Shown here piece after piece: positions 1-5,708 of a stretch of DNA of 5,723 bases. Position 1 is the first letter of the stretch, and every line of letters starts with the position of its first letter. The notes beneath the pieces are model-generated. The model was not told where the DNA came from. It made no database searches and was given only the letters and a program-made list of their open reading frames with translations. The DNA comes from Flavobacteriia bacterium (GTDB taxonomy: Bacteria; Bacteroidota; Bacteroidia; Flavobacteriales; Flavobacteriaceae), in NCBI GenBank assembly GCA_018500075.1, contig JAHBAN010000063.1, positions 1-5,723 of the forward strand, in the 5' to 3' direction. Both the position numbers and the translations under genes were made by a program.

Positions 1-10
1 CACCCCGTCC

Positions 11-66
11 CCGCACCGACCGCCCCGCACCGACCGCCCAAGGCTGACCGCCCGCACGCGCCCGCC
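11..66. repeat. Short C-rich tandem repeat, 14-bp unit
   Basis: The unit CCGCACCGACCGCC occurs twice back to back with no mismatch (11-24 and 25-38). A degraded third unit follows at 39-52, keeping the GACCGCC half, and a more degraded fourth at about 53-66. The heptamer GACCGCC therefore recurs at 18, 32 and 46, with a one-mismatch version at 60, always 14 bp apart. It lies just beyond the stop of the phosphoesterase gene in apparently non-coding DNA, and a 14-bp period would not keep a reading frame. The start of the window may cut off further copies. No function can be assigned; replication slippage in GC-rich DNA is the simplest origin. Confidence 0.7.
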
Positions 67-84
67 CGTCCGCCGTCGGCTTGC

Positions 85-813
85 TCAGCCCTGCGGAGTG
101 AGGCGTTTGCGCCCGTCTTCCTCAAGCACAAAAACATCTGTACCCTCGATCGCAACGACCGTCAGCGCCCGGCCAAAGCCCGCGCCGCTGTCTATATTGA
201 CCCGGTTGCCACGGTGTTCAGGGGCCAAAACAGCGGTATGACCGTGAATGACGAGCCGCTCAAACGGCGCGTCATGGGTGAGAAACGCATCGCGGATCCA
301 GATCAGATCCTCTTCGCTCTGCCATGCCATCGGCAGACCCGGCTGAACCCCGGCATGGACAAAAAGACAGTCGCCCGCCTCGGCATAGAGCGGCAGCCCC
401 GCCAGAAAAGCGCGGTGCTCGTCAGGGACAGCCTCAAGCGCTGCGGCGCGCAGCGCCTCTGCGGCCAGCGTCACATCAACACCATAAGAGGCGAGCGTGT
501 CGCGCCCGCCCAGCTCCGGACTGAGCCATGTATAACTTGGCCGCATCTTCGGATGGGTGATCACCCCGCTGCGCAAGAACTGCTCAAACAGGCGGTCATG
601 GTTGCCCATCAGAACCTGCCAGTTGCGGCCCTGCGCGATCCCCTCCCTCAGCGTTTCAATCACGGCCCGGCTGTCGGGGCCACGATCCACCAGATCTCCC
701 AAAGAAATGACCTTGGCCTCTTGGCCACCATCCAGCTCGATCAGCGCGAGCGCATCCAGCAAAAGCTCGTGCTGGCCGTGAATATCGCCAATGGCATAAA
801 TCGTCTCTCTCAT
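85..813 (-). CDS. PPP-family metallophosphoesterase (calcineurin-like)
   Basis: A 242-residue cytosolic protein of the calcineurin-like PPP phosphoesterase family, related to bacterial Ser/Thr protein phosphatases and ApaH-type dinucleoside polyphosphate hydrolases. The signature blocks occur in order: GDIHG at 9-13 (D10, H12), GDLVDRG at 39-45 (D40), GNHD at 70-73 (N71, H72), HAG at 153-155, and HGHT at 190-193. Together these supply the two-metal site and the phosphate-binding residues, so the enzyme should be active. No signal peptide or membrane segment is seen, and the length is normal for single-domain members. The ATG at 813 is chosen because an in-frame TAG lies three codons upstream and GDIHG begins at residue 9. 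No good Shine-Dalgarno sequence lies at normal spacing; the purine-rich GAAGGGGGG is too far upstream. The gene is transcribed divergently from the SulP gene. Substrate is unknown: protein phosphatase and Ap4A hydrolase are both possible, so no symbol is given. Confidence 0.93.
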   Translation of the reverse strand: MRETIYAIGDIHGQHELLLDALALIELDGGQEAKVISLGDLVDRGPDSRAVIETLREGIAQGRNWQVLMGNHDRLFEQFLRSGVITHPKMRPSYTWLSPELGGRDTLASYGVDVTLAAEALRAAALEAVPDEHRAFLAGLPLYAEAGDCLFVHAGVQPGLPMAWQSEEDLIWIRDAFLTHDAPFERLVIHGHTAVLAPEHRGNRVNIDSGAGFGRALTVVAIEGTDVFVLEEDGRKRLTPQG

Positions 814-868
814 GACATCTAGCTAAGCCCGCCCCCCTTCAATGGCAATGATCTTTCACAAAATCACC

Positions 869-896
869 TTTACACATTCCGCAGATCGAATATATG
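869..896 (+). promoter_or_regulatory. Candidate sigma70 promoter for the SulP gene
   Basis: TTTACA (869-874, five of six matches to the -35 consensus) is followed after a 16-base spacer by TATATG (891-896, four of six to the -10). Transcription would begin near 903, leaving an untranslated leader of about 15 bases that just includes the ribosome binding site. The AT-rich context supports it, but alphaproteobacterial promoters are loosely conserved, so this is only a candidate. Confidence 0.4.
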
Positions 897-904
897 AGAC
901 ACAC

Positions 905-911
905 AAAAGGA
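905..911 (+). promoter_or_regulatory. Ribosome binding site deciding the SulP start
   Basis: AAAAGGA ends six bases before the ATG at 918, which is ideal Shine-Dalgarno spacing. The in-frame ATG at 894 would add eight residues but lies upstream of this site, overlaps the candidate -10 element, and has no good Shine-Dalgarno of its own. The start is therefore placed at 918. Confidence 0.8.
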
Positions 912-917
912 CGCGCC

Positions 918-2639
918 ATGACCAGATTTCCCAAAGCGCTTCTGCGCTACCTGCCGATTGTGACTTGGTCGCGGGACTACACCCGCGACACATTTGTCAG
1001 CGATGCCGTGGCCGCCGTGATTGTAACGATCATGCTCATCCCCCAGTCGCTGGCCTATGCGCTGCTCGCGGGCCTGCCCGCCGAGATGGGGCTTTATGCC
1101 TCGATCCTGCCGCTGGTCGCCTATGCCATCTTCGGCACCAGCCGCGCGCTGGCGGTCGGGCCTGTGGCTGTTGTTTCGCTGATGACAGCGGCCGCGATTG
1201 GCAACCTCGGCCTGACCGACCCCGCCGCCATGGCGCTCGCGGCGGGCACGCTGGCCTTTATGTCGGGCGCTATGCTGACTGTCATGGGGGTGATGCGGCT
1301 CGGGTTTCTTGCAAATTTTCTGAGCCACCCGGTGATTGCCGGATTTATCACAGCCTCCGGCCTGCTGATTGCAACAAGCCAGCTCAAACACCTGCTCGGC
1401 ATTGAGGCGCACGGGCATACGCTGCCCCAAATTCTGGCCGCGCTGCTTGCGCATCTGGGAGAGATCAACCCTGCCACGCTGGTGATCGGCGTCAGCGCGA
1501 CAGCCTTTCTGTTCTGGGTCCGCAAGGGGCTGAAGCCCCTGCTGCTCGGCTTTGGGCTGGCGCCCCGGCTGGCGGACATCGGCGCAAAGGCCGGGCCTGT
1601 TGCGGCTGTCGCTGTGACCACAATCGCGGTTTGGGGCTTGGGACTTCAGGACATGGGCGTCAAGATTGTCGGCACGGTTCCGCACGGGCTGCCGCCCCTG
1701 ACCCTGCCCTCCTTCAGCCCCGCGCTCTGGAGCGATCTGTTTGTCTCGGCCCTGCTGATTTCGGTGATCGGCTTTGTGGAATCGGTCTCGGTGGCCCAGA
1801 CTCTCGCCGCCAAGAAACGCCAACGCATCGAGCCGGATCAGGAGTTGATCGGCCTTGGCACATCCAATATCGCCGCCGCAGTGTCGGGCGGATACCCTGT
1901 CACAGGGGGCTTTGCACGCTCGGTTGTGAACTTTGACGCCGGCGCCGAGACCCCCGCAGCCGGCGGGTTCACCGCCCTCGGGATCCTTCTGGCGGCGCTG
2001 TTTCTGACCCCCTTGCTGCATTTTTTGCCCAAAGCCACGCTCGCCGCCACGATCATTGTTGCGGTGTTGAGCCTCGTTGATTTCAGCGTGCTGAAACGGG
2101 CCTGGGGCTATTCCAAGGTTGATTTCGCCGCTGTCGCGGCGACCATCTTGCTGACCCTCGGGTTCGGCGTTGAAATCGGTGTCTCCGCCGGCGTACTGAT
2201 CGCGATCGCGCTACAGCTCTATGCGACCTCGCGCCCGCATATTGCCGAAGTCGGCCTTGTGCCAAACACCCAGCACTTCCGCAACATCCACCGCCACGCT
2301 GTCGAGACCTTGCCCCATGTTGTGAGCCTGCGGGTTGACGAGAGCCTCTATTTTGCCAATGCGCGGTTTCTGGAGGATCATGTCAGCGCGCGCGTCGTCT
2401 GTGATGCGCCGCTGAGCGATGTGGTGCTGATGTTTTCGGCGGTGAACGAAGTCGATCTGTCGGCGCTTGAGAGCCTTGAGGCGCTGAACCTCAAGCTCAA
2501 GGACATGGGCATCCGGCTGCATCTGAGCGAGGTCAAAGGGCCGGTGATGGACCGTTTGAAGCGAAGCCATTTTCTGGCCGACCTGAGCGGGGATATCTAT
2601 CTGTCCCAGTATGACGCCTGGGTGGCTTTGAAGGGATAA
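918..2639 (+). CDS. SulP-family anion transporter with STAS domain
   Basis: A 573-residue inner-membrane anion transporter of the SulP/SLC26 family, normal in length. The N-terminal part (about 25-435) is strongly hydrophobic with many membrane segments. It opens with the family block around 38-83, including IPQSLAYALLAGLP, then GLY and GTSRALAVGPVAVVSL. The core signature spans about 286-345, with FVESVSVAQ, then IGLGTSNIAAAVSGGYPVTG and GFARSVVN. The cytoplasmic C-terminal STAS domain (about 455-565) shows SLYFANARFLEDHV, a central strand ending in VNEVDLSALESLEAL, and a final helix; Ser515 sits where STAS domains carry their conserved or phosphorylatable serine. The reading frame is intact. 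Family members move sulfate, bicarbonate, or dicarboxylates, often with Na+ or H+. The sequence alone does not fix the substrate, and no sulfate-assimilation or carbonic anhydrase gene is adjacent, so no symbol is given. It is transcribed alone, with hairpins directly after the stop. Confidence 0.95.
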   Translation: MTRFPKALLRYLPIVTWSRDYTRDTFVSDAVAAVIVTIMLIPQSLAYALLAGLPAEMGLYASILPLVAYAIFGTSRALAVGPVAVVSLMTAAAIGNLGLTDPAAMALAAGTLAFMSGAMLTVMGVMRLGFLANFLSHPVIAGFITASGLLIATSQLKHLLGIEAHGHTLPQILAALLAHLGEINPATLVIGVSATAFLFWVRKGLKPLLLGFGLAPRLADIGAKAGPVAAVAVTTIAVWGLGLQDMGVKIVGTVPHGLPPLTLPSFSPALWSDLFVSALLISVIGFVESVSVAQTLAAKKRQRIEPDQELIGLGTSNIAAAVSGGYPVTGGFARSVVNFDAGAETPAAGGFTALGILLAALFLTPLLHFLPKATLAATIIVAVLSLVDFSVLKRAWGYSKVDFAAVAATILLTLGFGVEIGVSAGVLIAIALQLYATSRPHIAEVGLVPNTQHFRNIHRHAVETLPHVVSLRVDESLYFANARFLEDHVSARVVCDAPLSDVVLMFSAVNEVDLSALESLEALNLKLKDMGIRLHLSEVKGPVMDRLKRSHFLADLSGDIYLSQYDAWVALKG

Positions 2640-2664
2640 TCGGATTTTGCTGCGCAAAATCCGA
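2640..2664 (+). other. Perfect hairpin abutting the SulP stop codon
   Basis: TCGGATTTTGC (2640-2650) and GCAAAATCCGA (2654-2664) form an 11-bp perfect inverted repeat with a 3-base loop. It begins on the base immediately after the TAA stop. No T-run follows, so it is not a canonical intrinsic terminator on its own. It may protect the mRNA 3' end, or act as the first part of a composite terminator with the next hairpin. Confidence 0.75.
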
Positions 2665-2669
2665 CCCAT

Positions 2670-2705
2670 GCGAGGGGCCAGCCCCTCGCGCTCCCCGCTC
2701 TTTTT
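2670..2705 (+). terminator. Probable terminator of the SulP gene
   Basis: GCGAGGGGC (2670-2678) pairs perfectly with GCCCCTCGC (2681-2689): 9 bp drawn in full, or 8 bp with a realistic 4-base loop. A run of five T residues stands at 2701-2705, about 11 bases after the stem, which is farther than in textbook terminators. An alternative stem pairs CCTCGC (2684-2689) with GCGAGG (2706-2711), but it would enclose the T-run rather than precede it. Termination here is plausible, with uncertain efficiency. Confidence 0.5.
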
Positions 2706-2784
2706 GCGAGGCTCGGGCGATCATCGATCGCGCGCGTGCTGCACCGGCCCGCTTGGATATTTGGAGCAATAAAAAAGACATGAA

Positions 2785-2809
2785 AAGGCCCGCGCGGGTG
2801 GCGGGCCTT
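2785..2809 (-). terminator. Rho-independent terminator of serC-serA
   Basis: Read leftward, AAGGCCCGC (2809-2801) and GCGGGCCTT (2793-2785) form a 9-bp GC-rich stem around a 7-base loop. The stem is followed by TTC and then a six-T run at 2776-2771. It starts 17 bases after the serA stop. Stem, loop and T-rich tail make this a good intrinsic terminator for the minus strand. On the plus strand the stem is followed only by TTGCATTTTG, so it may also act weakly as a backstop for SulP transcripts. Confidence 0.85.
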
Positions 2810-2826
2810 GCATTTTGTCTGATGGA

Positions 2827-4422
2827 TCAGCTGACGTCAAACTCGAGCGGTTTGACCTGCTGGAACATCCCTGTGGCCTTGAGCTTGTCAAGCACGCTCT
2901 CTTCTGGCTGGGCATCAAGATAGAGCAGCGCGATGGCTTCGCCGCCCGCCGCAGAGCGGCCCAGTGTAAAGTTGGCGATATTGACGCCGCTCTCGCCCAT
3001 GGTCTGGCCCAATGTGCCGATGATGCCGGGGATGTCATCATTGGTTGTGTAGAGCATATGACGGCCCACTTCGGCGTCGATGTTGATCCCTTTGATCTGG
3101 ATGAAGCGCGGCTTGCCATCGGAGAAGACTGTGCCGCCGATCGAGCGCTCGCGCTTGTCTGTGACCACGGTCACTTTGACATAGCCATCAAACACGCCGG
3201 ACTTGTCCTGACTTGTTGTCGAGATTTTGACGCCGCGTTCCTTGGCGATCACCGGAGCGGAGACCATGTTCACATCGGGGGTCACGGTTTTCATGATCCC
3301 TGCGACAACCGCGCAGTTGAGCGCTTCGAGGTTCATCTCGGAGGCCGCGCCGTCATAGAGGATGTTGATGGCTTTGATCGGCTCGTCTGTCAGCTGGCCG
3401 ATGAAGTTTCCGAGGTGGCCGGAAAGGGAAATCCACGGCCCCATGACCTTGGCTTCTTCTGCTGTCACGCTGGGCATATTGAGGGCGTTTTCGACGGCCC
3501 CGGTGAGCAGGTAGTTTGACATCTGCTCGGCCACTTGCAGCGCCACGTTTTCCTGCGCCTCTGTGGTGGCGGCGCCAAGGTGTGGCGTGCAGACCACATT
3601 GGGCAGGCCAAAGAGCGGGTTTTCTGTGGCCGGCTCTTGGGAGAAGACATCAAAGGCCGCGCCGGCAACATGGCCAGACTTGAGCGCTTCGGCCAGCGCC
3701 TCCTCGTCCACCAATCCGCCGCGCGCGCAGTTGATGATGCGCACGCCCTTTTTGGTTTTGGCGATATTTTCTCGGCTCAGGATATTTTTTGTCTGCTCGG
3801 TGAGGGGCACATGAAGCGTGATGAAATCGGCGCGCGCCAGAAGCTCGTCAAGCTCGACTTTCTCGACTTGCATCTTCTCGGCCTTCTCCGCCGAGAGGAA
3901 GGGGTCATAGGCCACAACCTTCATGCGCAGGCCGCGGGCGCGGTCACACACGATCCCGCCGATGTTGCCTGCACCGATGACGCCAAGCGTCTTGTTGGTC
4001 AGCTCGACGCCCATGAACTTCGATTTTTCCCATTTGCCCGCATGGGTGCTGGCCGAGGCTTCAGGAATCTGGCGCGCCACGGCAAACATCATGGCAATCG
4101 CGTGTTCGGCTGTTGTGATCATATTGCCAAAGGGCGTGTTCATCACGATCACGCCTTTCTTGGAGGCGGCGTCCTTGTCGATATTGTCGGTGCCGATGCC
4201 GGCGCGGGCGATGACTTTGAGCTTGTCGGCGGCGGCGAGGATGGTCGGGGTGACTTTGGTGGCCGAGCGGATCGCAAGGCCGTCATAGTCGCCAATCGCG
4301 GCGGCGAGCGCCTCTTTGTCCTTGCCAAGCTCGGGGCGGAAATCCACCTCGATGCCCCGGTCGCGGAAAATCTGGACAGCGGTTTCGCTGAGTTTGTCGG
4401 AAACGAGAACTTTGGGAGCCAT
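2827..4422 (-). CDS. serA: D-3-phosphoglycerate dehydrogenase
   Basis: Catalyses NAD-dependent oxidation of 3-phosphoglycerate to 3-phosphohydroxypyruvate, the first committed step of serine biosynthesis, in the cytosol. The 531 residues match the long form of the enzyme. The substrate-binding part contains IRSATKVT (51-58) and RAGIGTDNID (73-82). The nucleotide-binding fold contains GAGNIG (150-155), with NCARGG (231-236) giving the catalytic Arg234, then Glu263 and His281 of the Arg-Glu-His set (SQEP, TPHLG). An intervening domain spans about 318-450, and a C-terminal ACT domain spans about 456-531 (DDIPGIIGTLG, then VNIANFTLGR). In related enzymes the ACT domain mediates serine feedback inhibition; whether it does so here is inferred. 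The ATG at 4422 has a well-placed GAAGGA upstream, and the N terminus MAPKVLVSDKLS is typical. The gene lies 63 bases after serC on the same strand and is probably co-transcribed with it. Confidence 0.98.
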   Translation of the reverse strand: MAPKVLVSDKLSETAVQIFRDRGIEVDFRPELGKDKEALAAAIGDYDGLAIRSATKVTPTILAAADKLKVIARAGIGTDNIDKDAASKKGVIVMNTPFGNMITTAEHAIAMMFAVARQIPEASASTHAGKWEKSKFMGVELTNKTLGVIGAGNIGGIVCDRARGLRMKVVAYDPFLSAEKAEKMQVEKVELDELLARADFITLHVPLTEQTKNILSRENIAKTKKGVRIINCARGGLVDEEALAEALKSGHVAGAAFDVFSQEPATENPLFGLPNVVCTPHLGAATTEAQENVALQVAEQMSNYLLTGAVENALNMPSVTAEEAKVMGPWISLSGHLGNFIGQLTDEPIKAINILYDGAASEMNLEALNCAVVAGIMKTVTPDVNMVSAPVIAKERGVKISTTSQDKSGVFDGYVKVTVVTDKRERSIGGTVFSDGKPRFIQIKGINIDAEVGRHMLYTTNDDIPGIIGTLGQTMGESGVNIANFTLGRSAAGGEAIALLYLDAQPEESVLDKLKATGMFQQVKPLEFDVS

Positions 4423-4430
4423 TTTGAGCG

Positions 4431-4436
4431 TCCTTC
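4431..4436 (-). promoter_or_regulatory. serA ribosome binding site
   Basis: Read leftward, GAAGGA lies eight bases before the serA ATG. It indicates that serA is translated independently after serC rather than by tight translational coupling. Confidence 0.75.
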
Positions 4437-4458
4437 AAATAGGAGAATGTCGGGGGAA

Positions 4459-4479
4459 GGTGCGCAGTAAATGCGCACC
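4459..4479. repeat. Intercistronic REP-like hairpin between serC and serA
   Basis: GGTGCGCA (4459-4466) and TGCGCACC (4472-4479) are perfect inverted repeats with a 5-base loop. They lie in the 63-base gap between the serC stop and the serA ribosome binding site. Read leftward, the element begins TAGGGTGCGCA, which resembles GTAGGGTGCGCA-type hairpins that I recall as dispersed in Rhodobacteraceae genomes. That link is from memory and not verified. No T-run follows in the direction of transcription, so it is unlikely to be an intrinsic terminator. It could stabilise the serC 3' end or tune the SerC:SerA ratio. Confidence 0.6.
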
Positions 4480-4485
4480 CTACGA

Positions 4486-5628
4486 TTATGCGTTGAGTTC
4501 GGCCTCAAAGGCCCAAGCGAGCCAGGGCAGAAGCGCTTCAATGTCGGTCGTTTCGACCGTGCCGCCACACCAGATGCGCAGGCCAGCCGGCGCATCGCGG
4601 TAGGCGCCAATGTCATAGGCGACACCCTCGGCCTCAAGGCGCTTGGCCACAGCCTTGGCAAAGGCTGCGCCATCGGTGATGCGCGCATCGGTGAACTTGA
4701 GGCACACCGAGGTGTTGGAGCGCGTGGCCGGGTCAGAGGCGAGGTTGTCGATCCAACCGTTGGCGGCGCAGAAATCAAACACCGCCTGCGCATTGGCATC
4801 GGCCCGCGCGATCAGCCCCTGAAGGCCGCCTTCCGAGCGCGCCCAAGCCAGAGCGTGCAAGTAATCTTCCACCGCCAGCATGGAGGGTGTGTTGATGGTC
4901 TCGCCACGGAAGATTCCGTCGATCAGCTTGCCGCCTTTGGTGAGGCGGAAAATCTTGGGCAGGGGCCATGCGGGCGTATAGCTTTCAAGGCGCTCCACAG
5001 CGCGGGGGCTGAGGATCAGCATTCCGTGAGCCGCTTCGCCGCCAAGCACTTTCTGCCAGGAGAAGGTTGTCACATCGAGCTTGTCCCAAGGCAAATCCTG
5101 CGCGAAAGCGGCTGATGTCGCGTCGCAAATCGTCAGGCCGGCGCGGGCATCGGGGATCATATCGCCTGAAGGCATCCGCACGCCCGAAGTTGTGCCGTTC
5201 CATGTGAAGACCACATCACTGTCATAATCAAGCGCCGCCATATCGACGATCTCGCCGTAGTCGGCTGTCTTGACGGTTGCGTCGAGCTTGAGCTGTTTCA
5301 CAACATCCGTGACCCAGCCTGCGCCGAAGCTTTCCCAGGCGGTCATGGTCACAGGGCGCGCGCCCAAGAGGCTCCACATCGCCATCTCCACAGCCCCCGT
5401 GTCAGAGGCGGGCACGATCCCGATCAGGTAGTCCGCCGGGACGCCGAGCAGATCGCGGGTCTCTTCAATCGCGGCTTTGAGCTTGTCTTTGCCTACAGCA
5501 GCACGGTGGCTGCGGCCCAGAGGCGCGCTGTCCAGCTGTTGCAAAGTGAATGAGGGGTATTTGGCACAGGGGCCAGAAGAAAAGCGCGGATTGGCCGGCC
5601 GCACTGCCGGTTTTGAAATATCAGTCAT
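4486..5628 (-). CDS. serC: Phosphoserine aminotransferase
   Basis: A pyridoxal-phosphate enzyme that transfers the amino group of glutamate to 3-phosphohydroxypyruvate, giving O-phosphoserine; the second step of serine synthesis. The homologous step on 3-hydroxy-2-oxo-4-phosphobutanoate in de novo pyridoxine synthesis is not implied here, because alphaproteobacteria generally use the PdxS-independent DXP route only in some lineages. The 380-residue protein shows NPRFSSGPCAKYP near the N terminus, the cofactor-binding turn PASDTGAVEMA (73-83), CDATSA (168-173) with the pyridine-binding Asp169, and FSWQKVLGGE (189-198) with the Schiff-base Lys193. The sequence resembles the serC_2 type (Methanosarcina/alphaproteobacterial) more than the E. 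coli SerC. The ATG at 5628 has GGAAGGG just upstream. It is the first gene of serC-serA and lies behind a structured leader. Confidence 0.97.
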   Translation of the reverse strand: MTDISKPAVRPANPRFSSGPCAKYPSFTLQQLDSAPLGRSHRAAVGKDKLKAAIEETRDLLGVPADYLIGIVPASDTGAVEMAMWSLLGARPVTMTAWESFGAGWVTDVVKQLKLDATVKTADYGEIVDMAALDYDSDVVFTWNGTTSGVRMPSGDMIPDARAGLTICDATSAAFAQDLPWDKLDVTTFSWQKVLGGEAAHGMLILSPRAVERLESYTPAWPLPKIFRLTKGGKLIDGIFRGETINTPSMLAVEDYLHALAWARSEGGLQGLIARADANAQAVFDFCAANGWIDNLASDPATRSNTSVCLKFTDARITDGAAFAKAVAKRLEAEGVAYDIGAYRDAPAGLRIWCGGTVETTDIEALLPWLAWAFEAELNA

Positions 5629-5629
5629 G

Positions 5630-5679
5630 ATACCCTTCCAGATATAAGCCCCTCGTTAGGGAGGGGTGTCCTGCTACCC
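5630..5679 (-). promoter_or_regulatory. serC leader RNA (candidate serC motif) with sequestrable RBS
   Basis: Read leftward, the 50 bases before serC contain two tandem hairpins. The first is CCCCTC/GAGGGG (5666-5661 with 5654-5649, 6-base loop). The second is ATATC/GGTAT (5645-5641 with 5634-5630, loop TGGAAG), which overlaps the GGAAGGG ribosome binding site (5639-5633). A competing helix pairs ACCCCTCC (5667-5660) with GGAAGGGT (5639-5632), seven of eight bases, and would bury the site. A further option pairs GGGT (5679-5676) with ACCC (5667-5664). The published serC motif (Rfam) is a leader upstream of serC-serA in some alphaproteobacteria whose last stem overlaps the ribosome binding site, which fits. 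I could not align to its covariance model. A ligand, if any, is unknown. Confidence 0.6.
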
Positions 5680-5680
5680 G

Positions 5681-5708
5681 AGCTAAAGCGCGCCGCCCCC
5701 TTTCGCAA
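5681..5708 (-). promoter_or_regulatory. Weak candidate promoter for serC-serA
   Basis: Read leftward, TTGCGA (5708-5703) resembles a -35 element. About 15-16 bases further is the poor -10 candidate TTTAGC or TTAGCT (5687-5681). Transcription would then begin about where the leader's first GGGT segment lies, giving an mRNA leader of roughly 50 bases. The -10 match is weak, and the real promoter could lie beyond the window edge. Confidence 0.25.

Larger units (their letters stand above)
814..917. promoter_or_regulatory. Divergent intergenic promoter region
   Basis: These 104 bases separate the divergent phosphoesterase and SulP genes and must hold signals for both. The right half (about 850-900) is clearly more AT-rich than the flanking genes, as expected for promoters. 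A sigma70-like candidate reading toward SulP is listed separately. I could not pick out a convincing -35/-10 pair for the phosphoesterase, and no strong operator-like palindrome is visible. Confidence 0.6.

Noticed and set aside
214..822. Open frame of 202 codons on the plus strand opposite the phosphoesterase
   Set aside because: The minus-strand frame carries all five PPP phosphoesterase motifs; the plus-strand product has none.
870..2021. Long open frame (383 codons) on the minus strand opposite the SulP gene
   Set aside because: It is rich in Arg, Gln, Gly and His with no domain or motif, and it lies antisense to an unmistakable SulP gene. GC-rich codon bias routinely opens such frames.
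2717..2731. Small inverted repeat GCGATC/GATCGC in the convergent spacer
   Set aside because: A 6-bp stem with a 3-base loop in GC-rich DNA is expected by chance, and it has no T-tail or other context.
2815..3519. Open frame of 234 codons on the plus strand opposite the 3' part of serA
   Set aside because: It lies within the serA terminator and coding region on the opposite strand and shows no family features.
3535..4470. Long open frame (311 codons) on the plus strand opposite serA
   Set aside because: It is the antisense shadow of serA, with no recognisable motif; its length is explained by strong third-position GC bias.
4471..5115. Open frame of 214 codons on the plus strand opposite serC
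   Set aside because: It is antisense to a complete serC and begins inside the intercistronic hairpin; no plausible protein.
5593..5610. GGCCGGCC palindrome and CCGGC/GCCGG hairpin in the first codons of serC
   Set aside because: It is fully explained by coding sequence (Pro-Ala-Val-Arg-Pro-Ala) and has no link to the leader pairings.
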